Shown here: positions 51,201 through 64,000 of the stretch, one piece after another
Layout: every line of letters begins with the position of its first letter
Position numbering within the stretch: the first letter of the stretch is position 1
NCBI GenBank assembly: GCA_023846275.1
Contig: CM043869.1
Span: forward strand, 32,494,737 to 32,558,736
DNA: 64,000 nt
DNA from: Vanilla planifolia
Taxonomy: Eukaryota; Streptophyta; Magnoliopsida; Asparagales; Orchidaceae
Reading direction: 5' to 3'
The notes under the pieces: generated by a model
What the model was told of the DNA's origin: nothing
The model's input: only the letters and a program-made list of their open reading frames with translations
The model's database searches: none
Translations under genes and position numbers: made by a program

Positions 51201-52638
51201 GAGTGAGAGACAAGGGATAAAAATATCTTGTGAGCTGTAGAAGAGGATTAAATATAGGTAGTTAAGGATGCAAGATATGCCTCTACTTTTGGTCTCGAAG
51301 AGTATACATGTGGGATCGCATTCTTGATAGATAATGAAAAATGCCAGGCATCCCTTCAGTAGTTGTGATGTCACAAGTGGACCAATCATGTTTGAAGAGA
51401 AAAAGAAAGAAGTCTAGAAAAGATGATTTTAACTATGCTTTAAACAATTATTGTAATTAAGTATTTTGATTGAATATAATAAACAAAAAAAGAAATTTAT
51501 ATTTACATTTAAACATAAAAAATAAAAAATTACATTTTAAGACCTCTAAAACATTTTTTTCATATAGAATTTTAAAACTATAAATTTAAAACTAATAAAA
51601 CAAGAGAATTAACATTTTAATCACTAATAATATAAAAATGAACACTTATCAAAACCTTAATTTGCATATAAATACTCTCATTTAATGATAATAAAAAAGT
51701 GATTATCCATATTTAGTTGCTAAATATCCTATGCCCATAGAATTGTTGCCATAGGGTTATCCTTAGTTAAAAAATCACATATCTATAGATTGTTTGTAGT
51801 ATGAATTATAGGTTATAAGAGATGGAGGCCATGTGTTGGTTGGCAATGGACCCAATCTACTCCCTTGGTGGGTTCCCTTGACGTCCTTCGGCTTGGAAGA
51901 GGACATTTGTTGCAATTAGCTACATTTTTTTTTGTTTAATCCAACTTTAGTCTCCATACCTCCAAAGAATCTATGTTTAACTGATTGAAATTTATCTAAT
52001 ATTTGAAATCTTAAAAGTGGAACATCAAGATAATTATAATGCATGAAGTGGTTGGCAGATTTTAAGATATTAATCAAATTTTATATGAGATTAAATGATA
52101 TAAAATATATGTCACTTGCATAAGTATTTAAATTATGAAGACGCATGAATATTTGGAACTTTTTGTAAGTGGTTCTAATCTAAATACTCGTATCAAGCAC
52201 AATTTTTCTTACATGCTTTACTCAAGGTTGTTTTAATTATTTGATAATATATTATAAAAAATAATAATAAAATAATCATTATTATGAAATGATATGACTA
52301 TTCTTAAATTATTTTGTATGAAAAAGAAATAAATTTTTAATATAATTTAAAAAGATTAAAAATTTTCTTTTATTTTGTTAATTTTTTTGTTTGAAAAGGT
52401 GTATGTAAAAATATTTTTTAGATAAATATTTGATCATATTGATCAGTTTTTTATTAAAGTAAAATAAAAATTGAACTAAGTCAACCAGCATAAAAAATCA
52501 AATAATTGTACAAAATTCAATAGAACTTAAAAAATCAAATATTTTATATATTTTTGATTAATGAATCAAATCTAGAATACAAGTAACTATATTTTAATCA
52601 AATAAAAGTTTAAAATCATAAAATCAAACCAACAAATC

Positions 52639-52668
52639 TTATATATATATATATATTTATATATACAT
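52639..52668. repeat. (TA)n microsatellite, interrupted
   Basis: Counterpart of 10074-10101 in the right A copy, with two interruptions. Confidence 0.85.
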
Positions 52669-52690
52669 TAAAAAAAATCAAATATCCAAT

Positions 52691-52810
52691 CAATTTAAGC
52701 AAAGTTTTCAAATCCAAGCCAAACTGATCACACATTATAAATTCAAAACCCTATTTAGAAAAGACCTATCATATAGAGTAGGCCCCGCTAAAGGTCCATG
52801 CACTAACATA
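52691..52810. other. ~120 bp present only in the right A copy
   Basis: Lies between 'aatatccaat' and a T-rich run; the left copy lacks it at about 10121. No terminal repeats are seen, so it is probably a deletion from the left copy. Confidence 0.6.
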
Positions 52811-53056
52811 TTTTTTATTATTATTTTTTCTTTTAATCAACAATGATGATAGCATAAATGTTTAATAAACAAAATCATATACCCATCGCCTCCCGGCCTT
52901 CGACCCAACGCGGCCATATGCAAGTAACCTCACTCTGTCAGGGTCCACCGCATGGGTCATCTCTTTTTGGGCCACATACGGATCCAAAGCCCTACTTATG
53001 GCACTTGTCTTGAGAAATTGATTAAAACCGAAGTGGGCATCCGTTGGAATTTGACG

Positions 53057-53083
53057 TATTTTATTTTATTTTATTTTATTTTT
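53057..53083. repeat. (TATTT)n pentanucleotide run, right copy
   Basis: Counterpart of 10355-10381. Confidence 0.85.
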
Positions 53084-54641
53084 CGATTTAAAAAATAAAT
53101 AAATGAAATTTTTGATAATTATAAATTTATTGATTTAATAAACTTGTTAAATAAAAAGATAGAAAGAAAATAAAAATTTTAAGATTTTAAAAAAATTTAA
53201 TAAAATATTTTATGCAAAATAATTTTCATAATTTTTTTTAATATATATTTTTAATTAAAAATTATTAAATAAGAGAAATATCATAAATTGTTATAATAAA
53301 AAAAATAAAAGTGATAAGAGATTTTTAGGTGATTTAGTCTAACAGGTGTCTACATTGACCTTTAGTCAACTCGATTAAGATTCCGATAATAAATTCACTC
53401 TCTTTCATCGTTGTAGATAAAGAAAATCTTTATAAATCATTCCTTTTTATCACAAAATATTAGTGTTTATCATCACAATATTAATTATACAAACTTATAA
53501 TATTAGAGTAATACATAAAATAATAAATAATCATGATATTTTACTATTTATTTATAAAAGAATATATTGTATAAGTCTATAGATTATGATATTAGAATAT
53601 GAAAACACTTATAAAAAATTTGTAACAACCTAAATGGCAGCTTTAAAATATTAAATTAAAATATTTATCGATATACATTAATTTTGTTAAGAAAAATAGA
53701 ATTAACATAAATCTTGTATTAATGTGGTCTTTTAAGAAAAATAAAAAAATTAATTGTAAAGAAGTCATTAGTAAGATGTGTAATTAAAGAGAATGCTAAA
53801 ACAAGAAAGAGAAAAATAAGTCACAAAAATGGCTTCAGTGACAAATGTTGAAATGAGATTACAATTTTTTATTTTGGTCATTCTTTTCCTAAAAAGTTAA
53901 TATAGCAAGGTAAAATCATCCATCCTCCAATTCCTAATACTCTTTTATTTATATCAAAATATTTTAAATTAAAATAGATTTTTCTAATGACTAGAAAGGT
54001 TCCTCGAAATAGTCATTAGCATTCGAGCATTCTAAACAAATACAAACAGCGTTTTAGAAGTTTATCATGAGTGAAAACAATGATTGTTGTCCAATCTAAA
54101 GATAGAATAATAGTTGCTCAATCAGAATGCTAAATAATGGGTCTAAATCTTATTTAAGTAGGATTTGATTAAGATTGTTAGATCTTGCATGCTTGATGGG
54201 TAGTGTTGATATGCAAGAGCATTATTCATATAGACAGAGACGATTTCAACCATTCTATCAAACTTTACGAATGTATGACTAGATAAAATGAGCTGTTGAC
54301 AAACATGGAGAAGATCTCAGTCATTTGATCAAGTTTTATAATTAGAAAATAAGATGAAAATTACTATTCAAAATGACAGAACTATTCTTATCCATTCGAT
54401 TAGGTTTGTTAGATGAAATCTGCTATTCGCAAAAGCTGACATGATCTGGATCGTTTGATCGCTACATGCAATCAAAGAGCACTAGTTCGCTTCAATTTGG
54501 AGGCAAACAGGGTCAATTTTTTTCTCACAACCTTACCTTATATATGATATTTAGCATTTATAATTCTTTCTCTTAGCTTATAGTTAGTCGACTAAGGTTG
54601 GCTACCTCTTGGTACTCCTGGGAAGTTATGACTCAAGACAC

Positions 54642-54657
54642 CACACACACACACACA
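54642..54657. repeat. (CA)8 microsatellite
   Basis: Pure CA run of eight units. Confidence 0.9.
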
Positions 54658-55039
54658 TAGGTCTGATCAAACTCAATCTAATTAACCTTAGCCATTAAGG
54701 GAATTGTGTTATGATTAAGACTTGGGTATCTAACTCAATTAACCCTAACATGATCCACGTTGCTCCCCAAGGCCCATTGACCAATACTTCGGGCCACTTG
54801 GCCCGAGACTTTAGGCTTGGCCACGTATTGAGTTTTTAGGCTAATTTATTTTGTTTTCTTTTCTAAATCATTTCTTATATATTATTATTTTTTATAGCTA
54901 TTAAAATAACAAAATAATTTTTTAACTATTAAAATAATAATACATAAGAAATGAATGATAATACATGTGAATGAATTTTGTTATGCAACCAAATTATGTC
55001 ATATATAAATAAATGATAAGATAAATAATCAAATTAGTA

Positions 55040-55380
55040 GATATTTTAAAAATAGACTCCTAATGATTAACTACTCTATTAAGAGTTTGATTAGTAACTC
55101 CTTGGTATTCTATTTAAATCGTAATTAAAGTATAGTCACTAACACTTTTTGATATTTCTTCACTTGTGGATTACTCTATGAGATATGTGATCAAAATTTT
55201 TTAATTGACTCGTCTTATAAGAGCTTGAGATGTGTGACATAAATGATACTTGAGAGAAGTATTAGAGAAATTATTTTTCTTATGATCAAATAAGTGATGC
55301 GATGACTAAGGGTATAATAATTACTACTTAAAAAAGAATCTATATATAAGCTAGATGTTAATTTTTAGAAAGAGAAAATA
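55040..55380 (+). repeat. Dispersed repeat family R, copy 3
   Basis: The longest copy. 'aactactctattaagagttt', 'tagtaactcc', 'gattactcta', 'gatacttgagagaagtatta', 'gatcaaataagtgatgcgat' and 'gactaagggtataataat' occur in the same order as in the copies at ~39950 and ~14490. Confidence 0.55.
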
Positions 55381-58204
55381 AGAAAATAAAACTTACATTT
55401 CTCAATTATAAAAGCCATACTTATTAAAAATTTTCTTTTCATCATTTACAATTTTCTAATATCAATTATGTCAAACCATGCTTATATCACACATATTTAA
55501 ACCATCAAATAAGATGCTAAAATTATCATACTTTTAATCTTATTCCACATGATCATGTCTCAATTAGAGGTAATTTATATTTACAAATGAATACTCCAAG
55601 TTTATCTTTTCAACATTTCAATAAATAAAGCTAAACATGCAAGCATATGAGTGTGAATTTCAACTTGTATTAAAGGTTAAAATGATAGCACAAATTATTG
55701 CATAGGTTTTTTTAGCAATATTTCACAAGAAAAAAATTATAAAAAACCTTTTATATTATAATAAAATTCCTTTTAGTCTCTAGTAGTGTAAGTTTCCCCT
55801 TTCTAAGAAAATTTCATAGAAGATGATTGACTTGCTTTTGTGACAAATAGTTTCCAAAGTCACATGTATTTTAAGAATATTTTACTTTTTATATTTTTTT
55901 AGATCTTAACTAAATTTATTATATCTACTCAAAGGTCATCCAACTTGAAAATTGTTATAGAGGACTGCTCATTGGTTAAATGGTTTCTTGCTTCATAACT
56001 TGGGTCATCATTTTTCTTCCTAATTGCTTGACTTGTTTTTATTCTTGGTACTCTCTTGATTATCTTCCTTAATTCTCCTTCATGGTTAGGTGTTTCCAAA
56101 AATCTTACAAGCATATCTTAAGGGCTTAAATAGCCTTGATTACAACTCCTTAATCCAAGTGTTTTTCTTAGGAAAATTGGCTAGGTTGTTTTAAGCCCAT
56201 GATTCACCTAATTTAAGTTAAACCACTTCTAATTATACCATTTTGTTAAATATATCTAACTCTTAAAATTTAGAGATGTAAGGAGGATATGACTAAGAGA
56301 TAGTGTTATCCTGCTCTCTCACTTTATTTTCTTAAAATATTCATAAACATATCATATAATTTTTTTAATCCTCTTATCTTCATTTACCAATTCACTTTTA
56401 AATTTTAAAATCTTATCCACATCTTTATAATTTTTTCATGAATGAAAAAGAATAAGGATAAGAATATTATAAATAAAATTAATGACAAAGATAAGATTAT
56501 TAGGTTATTCTTAAGAATAGAGTCAAATCTTATCATAGTTAATAAGGTGCAACTCAAGTCTTAACATTCATTAGGCCTTCATATTTTAAAATTTAAAATT
56601 TTAAAATTCAAAATTTAATTTGTTTATATTAAAAATTTAAAAATACTCATTTTAAATTTTAAATCATAAGAAAATGTATATTTTGGTGAACAAAATTATA
56701 ATAATATGATGAAAAATCCTAGGTGTAATAATAAGGCTTTAACATATAAGATTTGTGGTTAAAATAAATAAATGAAAAAAAAACTTAAGAAAGATAAAAA
56801 AAAAAGAAGATATGTTGTGAAAAATGAATCTATCTAGAAATTTGGCTCATAAAAAGAGAATACATGTCAAGTTCAATTTGGTCACATTTGACATAAATAA
56901 GGCACATACATGAAAGAATTGAGAAGTAAGCTTAAGCTGCATCCAATTATCATTGGTTCACTCCCATCCATAGGGTGAGTTTACATCATCCTTAATATCA
57001 TATGATGAGAAGAATAAAATTATGATTATCATGCACTACTTAACCATCCAATAAAATAAACCAGGTAATACATCCAATATCTTGAAATATCAAGATAATG
57101 CATAATAAAGATCTCGATGACACAACTCAAACTCATTATAGAGTGACAAAAAATGGTTATAAAATCAATAATCTGTAGTACATATAATAAAGATACTAAA
57201 TAAATAGCTATACATAACACACCTCAAAGCTACCAAAGTTTTAATAAAGATAAAATAATATTCTTATACAATATCTATGTACATAGATATTGATACAAAA
57301 TTATCTCATACAAAATACTTTACAAAGCTCAAAATAAAGCATATACACATACTCTCTCTAAGTTTTATGACAATAGCTATTAGATACCCCCAATTGTATG
57401 CAACTCTATATCTTAACCTTTAATGTAACTAAGAAATGAGCATAAAATACTTAACAAGAAAACAAATTGTTACTTGTAAATGAAGTGGCATGAACTGAAA
57501 TAAGAGGCATGTAAATAAAAGTGGCAATAGTATTAAGAATACATGACATCAAAAAGGTATATAAAATATGTTGAAAAGATCACATATATACTCATATGCA
57601 TCATACTTTTGACTGCAAGTACTCACGTATAGTACTCATATCATAGTACTTCTATATATATCATATCTTGTTTTCTCATTTTTTTCATATTTCACAATCT
57701 TCTCATCTTTTCTTATTTAGCCCTAATTTCCTTTAATGAATGTCATACTTGCTTTAAGTGATTGTATATCATATATCGTTATGATATCATCATATTTTTG
57801 GACCTTCATAGGTAGTTAACCAAGCCACAAAATCACATCACTCTCGTCTATCACTATTCTGTACAAAAGTACTGGTGGTAAGGGGGGGTTTTACTTATCA
57901 TTGCCCAACATGGAGTGCAAGTGTTAGCTAGATTAAGATCTGATGTCATTTATTGAGTCCTTTGCTTATCATTGCCCGACAAAAAAGTGCTAGGAATAGC
58001 TAAAATGAACTCATCATATCGAATAGTCATGCTATAATGTCATAAGAACAATCTTAATATTTTATTATCTTGTCAATTATTATGATGATAAATATCATCA
58101 AGCTTAGGCAACCTATTTTTCTTTTTCCATTTATTTTTTTCATTTTATTTAAGTTTTGTATTTCAATTTTTTCTTGTTTCATATTTTGATGGTAATTGAA
58201 ATAT

Positions 58205-58221
58205 TATATATATATATATAG
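58205..58221. repeat. (TA)8 microsatellite
   Basis: Pure TA run. Confidence 0.85.
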
Positions 58222-61200
58222 CTTATGCTTATATGTTGTATACTTAATCATGACATATGCATATTAAAATGATTGCATGTAGTTATGCTCATATTATGTC
58301 ACATCATAACACTATTTTTTAAGGCATATACCAAATAGCCTACTTCATCATAATTATCATGATTTGTTTACCTGATAATTTAGGGATATTCTTTTTATCA
58401 TTTTCTCTTTATATTTATCTTTTTATTTGCTCCTATTATAGCATAATAGTTTTAATTACACTCTTGAGGTTGATGACCACAAAACCAAACATTTGATTGT
58501 TACTAGATATTTGAGGTTCTATGTATATAAAGATTTACCTACTAAATATAGTGAATGTTGAGATGAAGCAAGGTTCATGCCATTGTAGTTAATGCAAGCT
58601 TGAAGACCCTTATTGATGGATGACTTAAACTACAAATGATGGATCCATGAAGAAAAGTTTTTTGCGGTGTGACTAAGAGACTTAGAACTTATCATTTACT
58701 ACATTTATAATAGTTAGATTGTTAAACCCTCTCCTTTATGCAATGTGGCACATTAAGATTACATTTTATTCATACTCATGTAGTTATTCAAGTTATTATC
58801 CATCTAGAATTACATTGGACACTCATATAGATCTCTCTAAAAAACTTAGAATGTTTAGTTTAATAAAATTAATCTTGAAATAAGTTAAACTCACACTATA
58901 TTAAAATCATACAATATGATAGCTAATATTATATATGTATGATCTGTGTTTAGGCTTATGTTAACAATTAAATTTAAAGTTTGTCATAGCATCGTCTAAG
59001 TATGATAGGTCCATCTTACAAAAGAGACAATTATCCAAATTTAGAATTAGTGTGTGAAGACAATGGTGCAAATATTAGCCTTGTACATATCTTATTTATA
59101 TTTTGGAAATTTAGTTTACACTAACATAGTATAAGTATGAATCTTTCTTCATACAAGTATGTCATTCATTTCTCTTAAAATCTAGTCATATATAAGCCAT
59201 GTTGTAATCAAACATATACATGAACTTATCATACCAATATGATCATATGTAAACAAAGTCTAAGCCCTGTAGTGTTTATAATTACTACATCATACAATAC
59301 TACCACACTTGAGTTATTTAAACATTTTTTAAAAAATCACCACATACAACAAGGTTTATACCATAATTACATTTATCTAATCGTCATTTTACTCCTCTGG
59401 CTTGACACTCAAATTGAGAGTCATGATCCCATCAATGTAATTACCAAGCTTGCATTGTGTCACCCATCATGAACCAAGCTCCCTTATCAAATGATCATCT
59501 ATATGACTTAAGAACTGGTTGCTTGGGTAGCTTTCAAATTACAATGGCACCATACAAGGTACCAATATATCATGTAACATACAAATAATTCACAATTAAA
59601 GCATCCATTATCCATATCTATAAAGAAATAATATAGAAAGATAATAAAATATCTAAGTCCATCAAATAAATCTAATACACCCAAAATCTATTAATATAAT
59701 TCATAATAATATAAAAATATAATATAACATCATAAATTAAAATTATTAATATCCTACTACTAGGAAAATAAAAATAACTACAAATATTAAGGGAATTGAC
59801 AACTATCCCAAACATAGGCTCGTATGCAATCTCCTGCCTCCTTGATCTTACATGCAAAAACTTTAGAGTGAGCCAAAGCTTAATAGGGAACTCTTAAGTC
59901 ACATTATTAAAAAATCACTTATAATCCAAGATATCATAACTACATAATATAAATATTATTAGTCAAGATCAAATCAATATTAAGATCATACATGTTATGC
60001 TATAAGCACCAACTATTAGATCTAAATAAACTAATAAATGATGCAAAAAAATTTGATGTTTAGTGACCCACAAAAAGCTAAAACTACCTCCAAGCATATG
60101 CAAACCAAAATAGGATTTATCATTTAAACTAACACATTTCTCTAAGATATGTCATAATCATATAAACTGATACACTTTCTAAGATGCTCTATAGCTAAGT
60201 TACTACCACACTTTTCTAAGATGTACATTATCCATAAAAACAAGCACACTTTTTTCCAATCTATGGTGTCTCTGGCTTGAGGTTTTTAATCTTGATGTTC
60301 AGTACATCAAAAGACTACCACTCACTAATTTTACCTTTCTTATCTCTTAGCTACAAATTCGAATCATTATTATTTTGCATCTAACTATTTCTAAGGTTTC
60401 CTTAGAAACCTATATTTTGTTATTTAGAAATCCTATTACTATTTAGTTCTTTGAGGGTCACATTTAAACTTTTAATTTAGTAATATAAAAAATTTAATAA
60501 ATTCAAAATTTCTTCCATAGATTAGACTTTGTTCACAACCTTATATGGAATCTTATCCAAAATCATTTTGGTTATTAATCAACCCTTGGGTTCTCACCCA
60601 ACTCACAAAACTCTCACTACCTTAGGTTCACGTGAGTCCTAATAATGACTCCTTTATCATCTAGTCTAGTATGAGTTATAGCGTGCATCCAAAGTCTCTC
60701 TTGAACCACTCTTACAAGTCTCCAAATAATCATTTAAGTGTTATCTCATGGCTTAAAAATAATAAGGTTACTCAATATCTTACCTAATTTAATCAAGCCA
60801 CGCTTAAGGTTTGTTCATCATAAGAACAAGTAAATTTTTCTTTGGTAGAGCACAACATTTTGCTTTAAGGCTTAGGTTGAGTCCTTTAATCCTCATCCAA
60901 GGCTTTACTTGAGGATTACTCCATCCTGTAGTGTTATTCAAAGCATGCCCAAGGCTCGCCCAATTCTTTTATCCATTATTAGATCCTAGATTCATATCTA
61001 AGATTTTCTTTTATATTCATCAAAATCTAAGTCTATCTAACCCTACCTTATTTAGTTTATCATAATTTAATTGTATTCTAAACTTTAACCATTACCTTAT
61101 CAAGACTAATATTATTTCTAATTAATCACTTAAAAATCTTGAACAAGATACATAATCCACATCCATAGACTTATCTCAAATCATGAAAATGGTTATCTAT

Positions 61201-61949
61201 CTTAAACTGGCCTTACTTTAACATCACTTAGTCAAAATCTACCCAATTCTTGTAAGCCTCATCAATTTCTCAACCAACTTAGTTGATAAGGAGACTAGTT
61301 TCATTTTAGATTTTTTATGCACACAATCTAGTCCAATATAGTACAACACTTTTATATGGTCAAATGCTTTATTTTTCTTCTATAGGCTTGCTTTTGAGCC
61401 AAAAATAGTATTTTGGGCTTAAATCTACTTTGGAGCTACCTTTGAACCATGGACAAGGCCTACAACCCATTAGGTACATTTCCTGAAGCCCAACCTTTCC
61501 CATCACTTTACTCATACCTGTTTGCCCATGTCTATTTGTAGGTTTTTGCAACCTAATTTCAACCCACTTCCAACACTAATTTGATCTAGTAGCTCATCAA
61601 CCAAATCTAATCCAATAGCTAAAATAACCCAATTTGATCTAACAACCACATTGACCTAGTTTCAATCCACTTTTGACTCTAGCTAGCTTTGACCAAGTTT
61701 TGGCTTGCTTCCACTTAACACTAGCCCAATTTCACTTACACACATGACACAATAGTTGTAACTTAATCTCACTCATGCTTGTGACATGACACATGTAATT
61801 GAAATGCTTCTTTTATTAAATATTAATTGTTCTTATAATAATTATTTTAGAAAATATTGTTAGACTTTGTAAAATTAGTTATATTATAAAATAAGTATAC
61901 AGAAAGAGTTTCAAATGTTACATCCACCATAGGCTAAATCACTAAGAAA

Positions 61950-62060
61950 CATTAAACATTAACTTAATAAAAATTTATAACAATAGCTTAATCAAAAAAT
62001 ACAACATCAACTGAATAAAATTCTAAAGAACTAGCTTAATCAAAACTTATAAAATCTTAA
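61950..62060. repeat. Minisatellite, degenerate array upstream of B'
   Basis: Four to five degenerate units with the same 'cttaat(a/c)aaaa' core, after a 'ttacatccacc' block at ~61919. This partial family module directly precedes the B' doublet and is absent from the left copy, which argues that the left copy lost sequence here. Confidence 0.6.
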
Positions 62061-62071
62061 GTAACTTGGTC

Positions 62072-63725
62072 AACCTAAAGGTCTAGCCAATTTTTTTGTC
62101 TTCTTAATTTCTTGGCTAAGCCTAGCACATCTCTAAATTATAAAAATCTTATCCTAAGCTCTCCAACCCTTTTCTCATGGTCTTAGCTAAGAGCATAATT
62201 ATCCAAAGCTTAATTTACAATGTGCATAAAGATTCACCAATGTTATTATATCAATCCATCCTTACGACCTTCTATTATGATTTCTTTTTCATGCATTATT
62301 TATAAATCATTAAGTTTAATTCCAAGGCTAAGCTTACCTTACATTATCTTGTTTAAGCACCCCAAGTCTTCTTTTAAAACCTATTAGGAATTAACCATAA
62401 GAACTTAAAGTCTAACCTTGAACTTAGCATTACTAACCATAACCAATGTCCCTACTTTCCAATTATATCCCTACCCAATTTAGCTTACTTCATATGCACC
62501 AAAATAAGTTCTTCAAAGCTTCCCAACTAGAAACCATTGGTCATACATATCCTAGAAGTCAGTTAAGTTCTCTTAAGGGTTAAACCCATGCCTTCTATGA
62601 TTCAACTAAGCTATGGTTCGATGCTTCACAAGTATACCCGAGGTGAATGGATACTTTACTATAATAATCCATATAGTTTTGATTAAAATTTTAAGGTTTA
62701 ATTCATGGTTCATCTTTGAGGCTAAGGTTTGATTTTCTATTGGCCATACTTTCATGCATGATTTTTCTACATAAATATACATTCACATGTCATGAAGTTA
62801 AATTACATTTGTCATCTTGTTTAATTGAGATTTCTTATTTTTTATTAGTTATTAATGTAATTTGTGTAGAGCTAATGTATAAGATGAAGGTGAATTGTGT
62901 CATAAATATGGCTAAAACTAATTAGGGTCACTAATTGTTTTACCCAAGAAACTTGGTCAACCTAAGAGCATAGCCAATATTTTTATCTTCTTAGTTCCTT
63001 GGCTAAGCCTAACACATTTCTAAATCATAAGTCTTATTCCAAACTCTTCAACTCCTTTCCCATGGTGTTAGCCAAGAGTATAATTATCCAAAGTTTAGTT
63101 TACAATTTGCATAAAGATTCATCGATGTTATTACCTTAATCCATCTTTAGGATTTTCTATTATGGTTTTCTTTACATTAATTATTTATAGCCATTAAGCC
63201 TAATTTCATGACTAAGTTTACCTTACATAGTTCTATTTAAGCATCTCCAAATCTTCTTTGTAAACCTCATTTGAAATTAATCATAAGAACTTAAAGTCTA
63301 ACCTTAAACTTAATACTATTAACCATAACCAATGTCATCACTTTAAAATTATTTCCCTACTTAATTTAGTCTTCTTATGTACCAAAACATGCCCTTCAAA
63401 GCTTTACAACTAGAAACCATTTGTCATACATATCTTAGAAGTCATTTGAGTTCTCTTAAGGGTTTAATCCATACCTCTCATGATTCAACCAAGCCATGGT
63501 TTGATGCTTCTCAAGCATACCTATGACAAAGGAATACTTAGTTGCAATAATCTATACAATGTTTACTAAATTTTCAAGGTTTAATTTGTGATTCATCTTT
63601 TACACTAAGGTTTAAGTTGTCTACATAACATTTGGCATACTTCCATGCATAATTTTGTGACACAAATATATATGGGTTATTGATGTAATCTGTGTTGAGC
63701 TAATGCAAAAAAGAAGAGTGAATTA
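62072..63725. repeat. Tandem doublet of ~0.88-kb units, right copy
   Basis: Same structure as 10832-12480, second unit starting at 62959. It keeps a seven-base stretch near 62407 that is missing from the left copy at about 11165, and lies inside an otherwise closely matched unit. Confidence 0.8.
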
Positions 63726-63894
63726 CGCTTTTAAATAATAAAAAATTTTCTTTTATTAAATCTTAATTTCTCTTAGAATAATTATTTTAAAAATATTATT
63801 AAGCTTTGTAAAAGTAGTTGTATTATAGAAAAATTTAAGTACATAAAAAGAGTTTTTTAAGTATTACATCCACCCTAAGCTAAATAGCCAGAAA

Positions 63895-64000
63895 ATACTA
63901 AACATCAACTTAATAAAAGTTTATATCATTGACTTAATCAAAGCCTATAACACTAGCTTAATAAAAACCTATAACTTCTTCTTGATAAATGTTAATAACA
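63895..64000. repeat. Minisatellite, right copy, cut by window end
   Basis: The first four units match 12655-12758 closely. The array continues past the window. Confidence 0.7.

Larger units (their letters stand above)
43204..53527. repeat. Segment A', right copy of the segmental duplication
   Basis: Direct repeat of 1-10832, offset about 43.2 kb at its start. Differences from the left copy include a ~700-bp absence at 49143/49144 (left-copy bases ~5862-6563), a ~120-bp extra block at ~52691-52810, and many substitutions and small indels. Similarity ends at 53527. What follows (53528-62071) is missing from the left copy. No coding function is visible. Confidence 0.9.
53528..61790. other. ~8.3 kb AT-rich repeat DNA present only in the right copy
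   Basis: Lies between A' and the B' family modules; the left copy lacks the matching interval. It holds a somewhat GC-richer stretch at ~54590-54850, a copy of repeat R (55040-55380), 'tatgat'/'atcata' clusters (about 57550-59300), two CTTATCATTGCCC motifs 67 bp apart (~57896 and ~57963), and a moderately GC-richer stretch at ~60250-61750 that looks like decayed LTR sequence. No frame above 80 codons and no domain recognised. Confidence 0.55.
62072..64000. repeat. Segment B', right copy, runs off the window
   Basis: Direct repeat of 10831-12758 at an offset of about 51.2 kb. Two ~0.88-kb units (62072-62958 and 62959 to about 63725) are followed by the minisatellite module. Here the first unit is preceded by the intact 'acttggtcaacc' family motif and by another partial family module at ~61790-62065. 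This copy therefore appears to keep the ancestral arrangement. Confidence 0.88.

Noticed and set aside
53528-62071. The 8.5-kb interval as a transposon inserted in the right copy
   Set aside because: Its ends have neither inverted nor long terminal repeats and no target-site duplication. The family motif at its right edge shows the left copy is the altered one.
1-64000. CRISPR arrays, tRNA or rRNA genes, organellar DNA insertions, integrated pararetrovirus
   Set aside because: I saw no regularly spaced identical repeats, no tRNA A/B-box pairs that fold, no rRNA or plastid gene motifs, and no pararetroviral coding motifs. A covariance-model or database search could still reveal decayed copies.

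Overview
This window looks like nuclear DNA of a flowering plant. It is very AT-rich and dominated by decayed repeats, with one GC-rich, intronless protein gene (a secreted subtilase). A GC-rich single-exon gene in such AT-rich surroundings, with degenerate Copia LTR retrotransposons that have plant-type tRNA-iMet primer sites, fits a monocot best. A Zingiberales-like genome such as banana is a guess from base composition only. I see no bacterial, organellar, CRISPR or tRNA/rRNA features.

Layout. (1) 1-10832 is segment A, which recurs at 43204-53527 with mostly a few percent divergence plus several indels. (2) 10831 to about 12900 is segment B, a doublet of ~0.88-kb units followed by a short minisatellite; it recurs at 62072-64000. 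In the left copy A and B abut. In the right copy about 8.54 kb separates them, and the left junction looks like a deletion. A+B therefore form part of a large tandem segmental duplication with a period of about 43 kb in A and 51 kb in B. (3) 12.9-21.9 kb is AT-rich DNA with no recognisable gene. (4) 22004-24292, minus strand, is the subtilase gene, intact from signal peptide to C-terminal domain. (5) 25060-32774 is an old Copia (Tnt1/Ale-like gag) element. It has suffered an internal deletion and then a ~3.12-kb partial tandem duplication that copied its 3' half, its 3' LTR and about 120 bp of host flank, leaving three LTRs. (6) 35.4-40.4 kb is a second, SIRE/Maximus-like Copia relic interrupted by two insertions. 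(7) 43204-53527 is the second A copy. (8) 53.5-62.07 kb is AT-rich repeat DNA present only in the right-hand copy. (9) 62072-64000 is the second B copy.

The only gene I believe makes a cellular protein is the subtilase. The rest is mobile-element debris and segmental duplication. I did not find a new multi-gene system. The points that deserve attention are structural: the large duplication and the deletion inside it, the complex Copia rearrangement with an inverted, locally templated filler at its breakpoint, uneven divergence between the B copies, and a dispersed AT-rich repeat family found at three places. All identities quoted are by-eye comparisons, not alignments.
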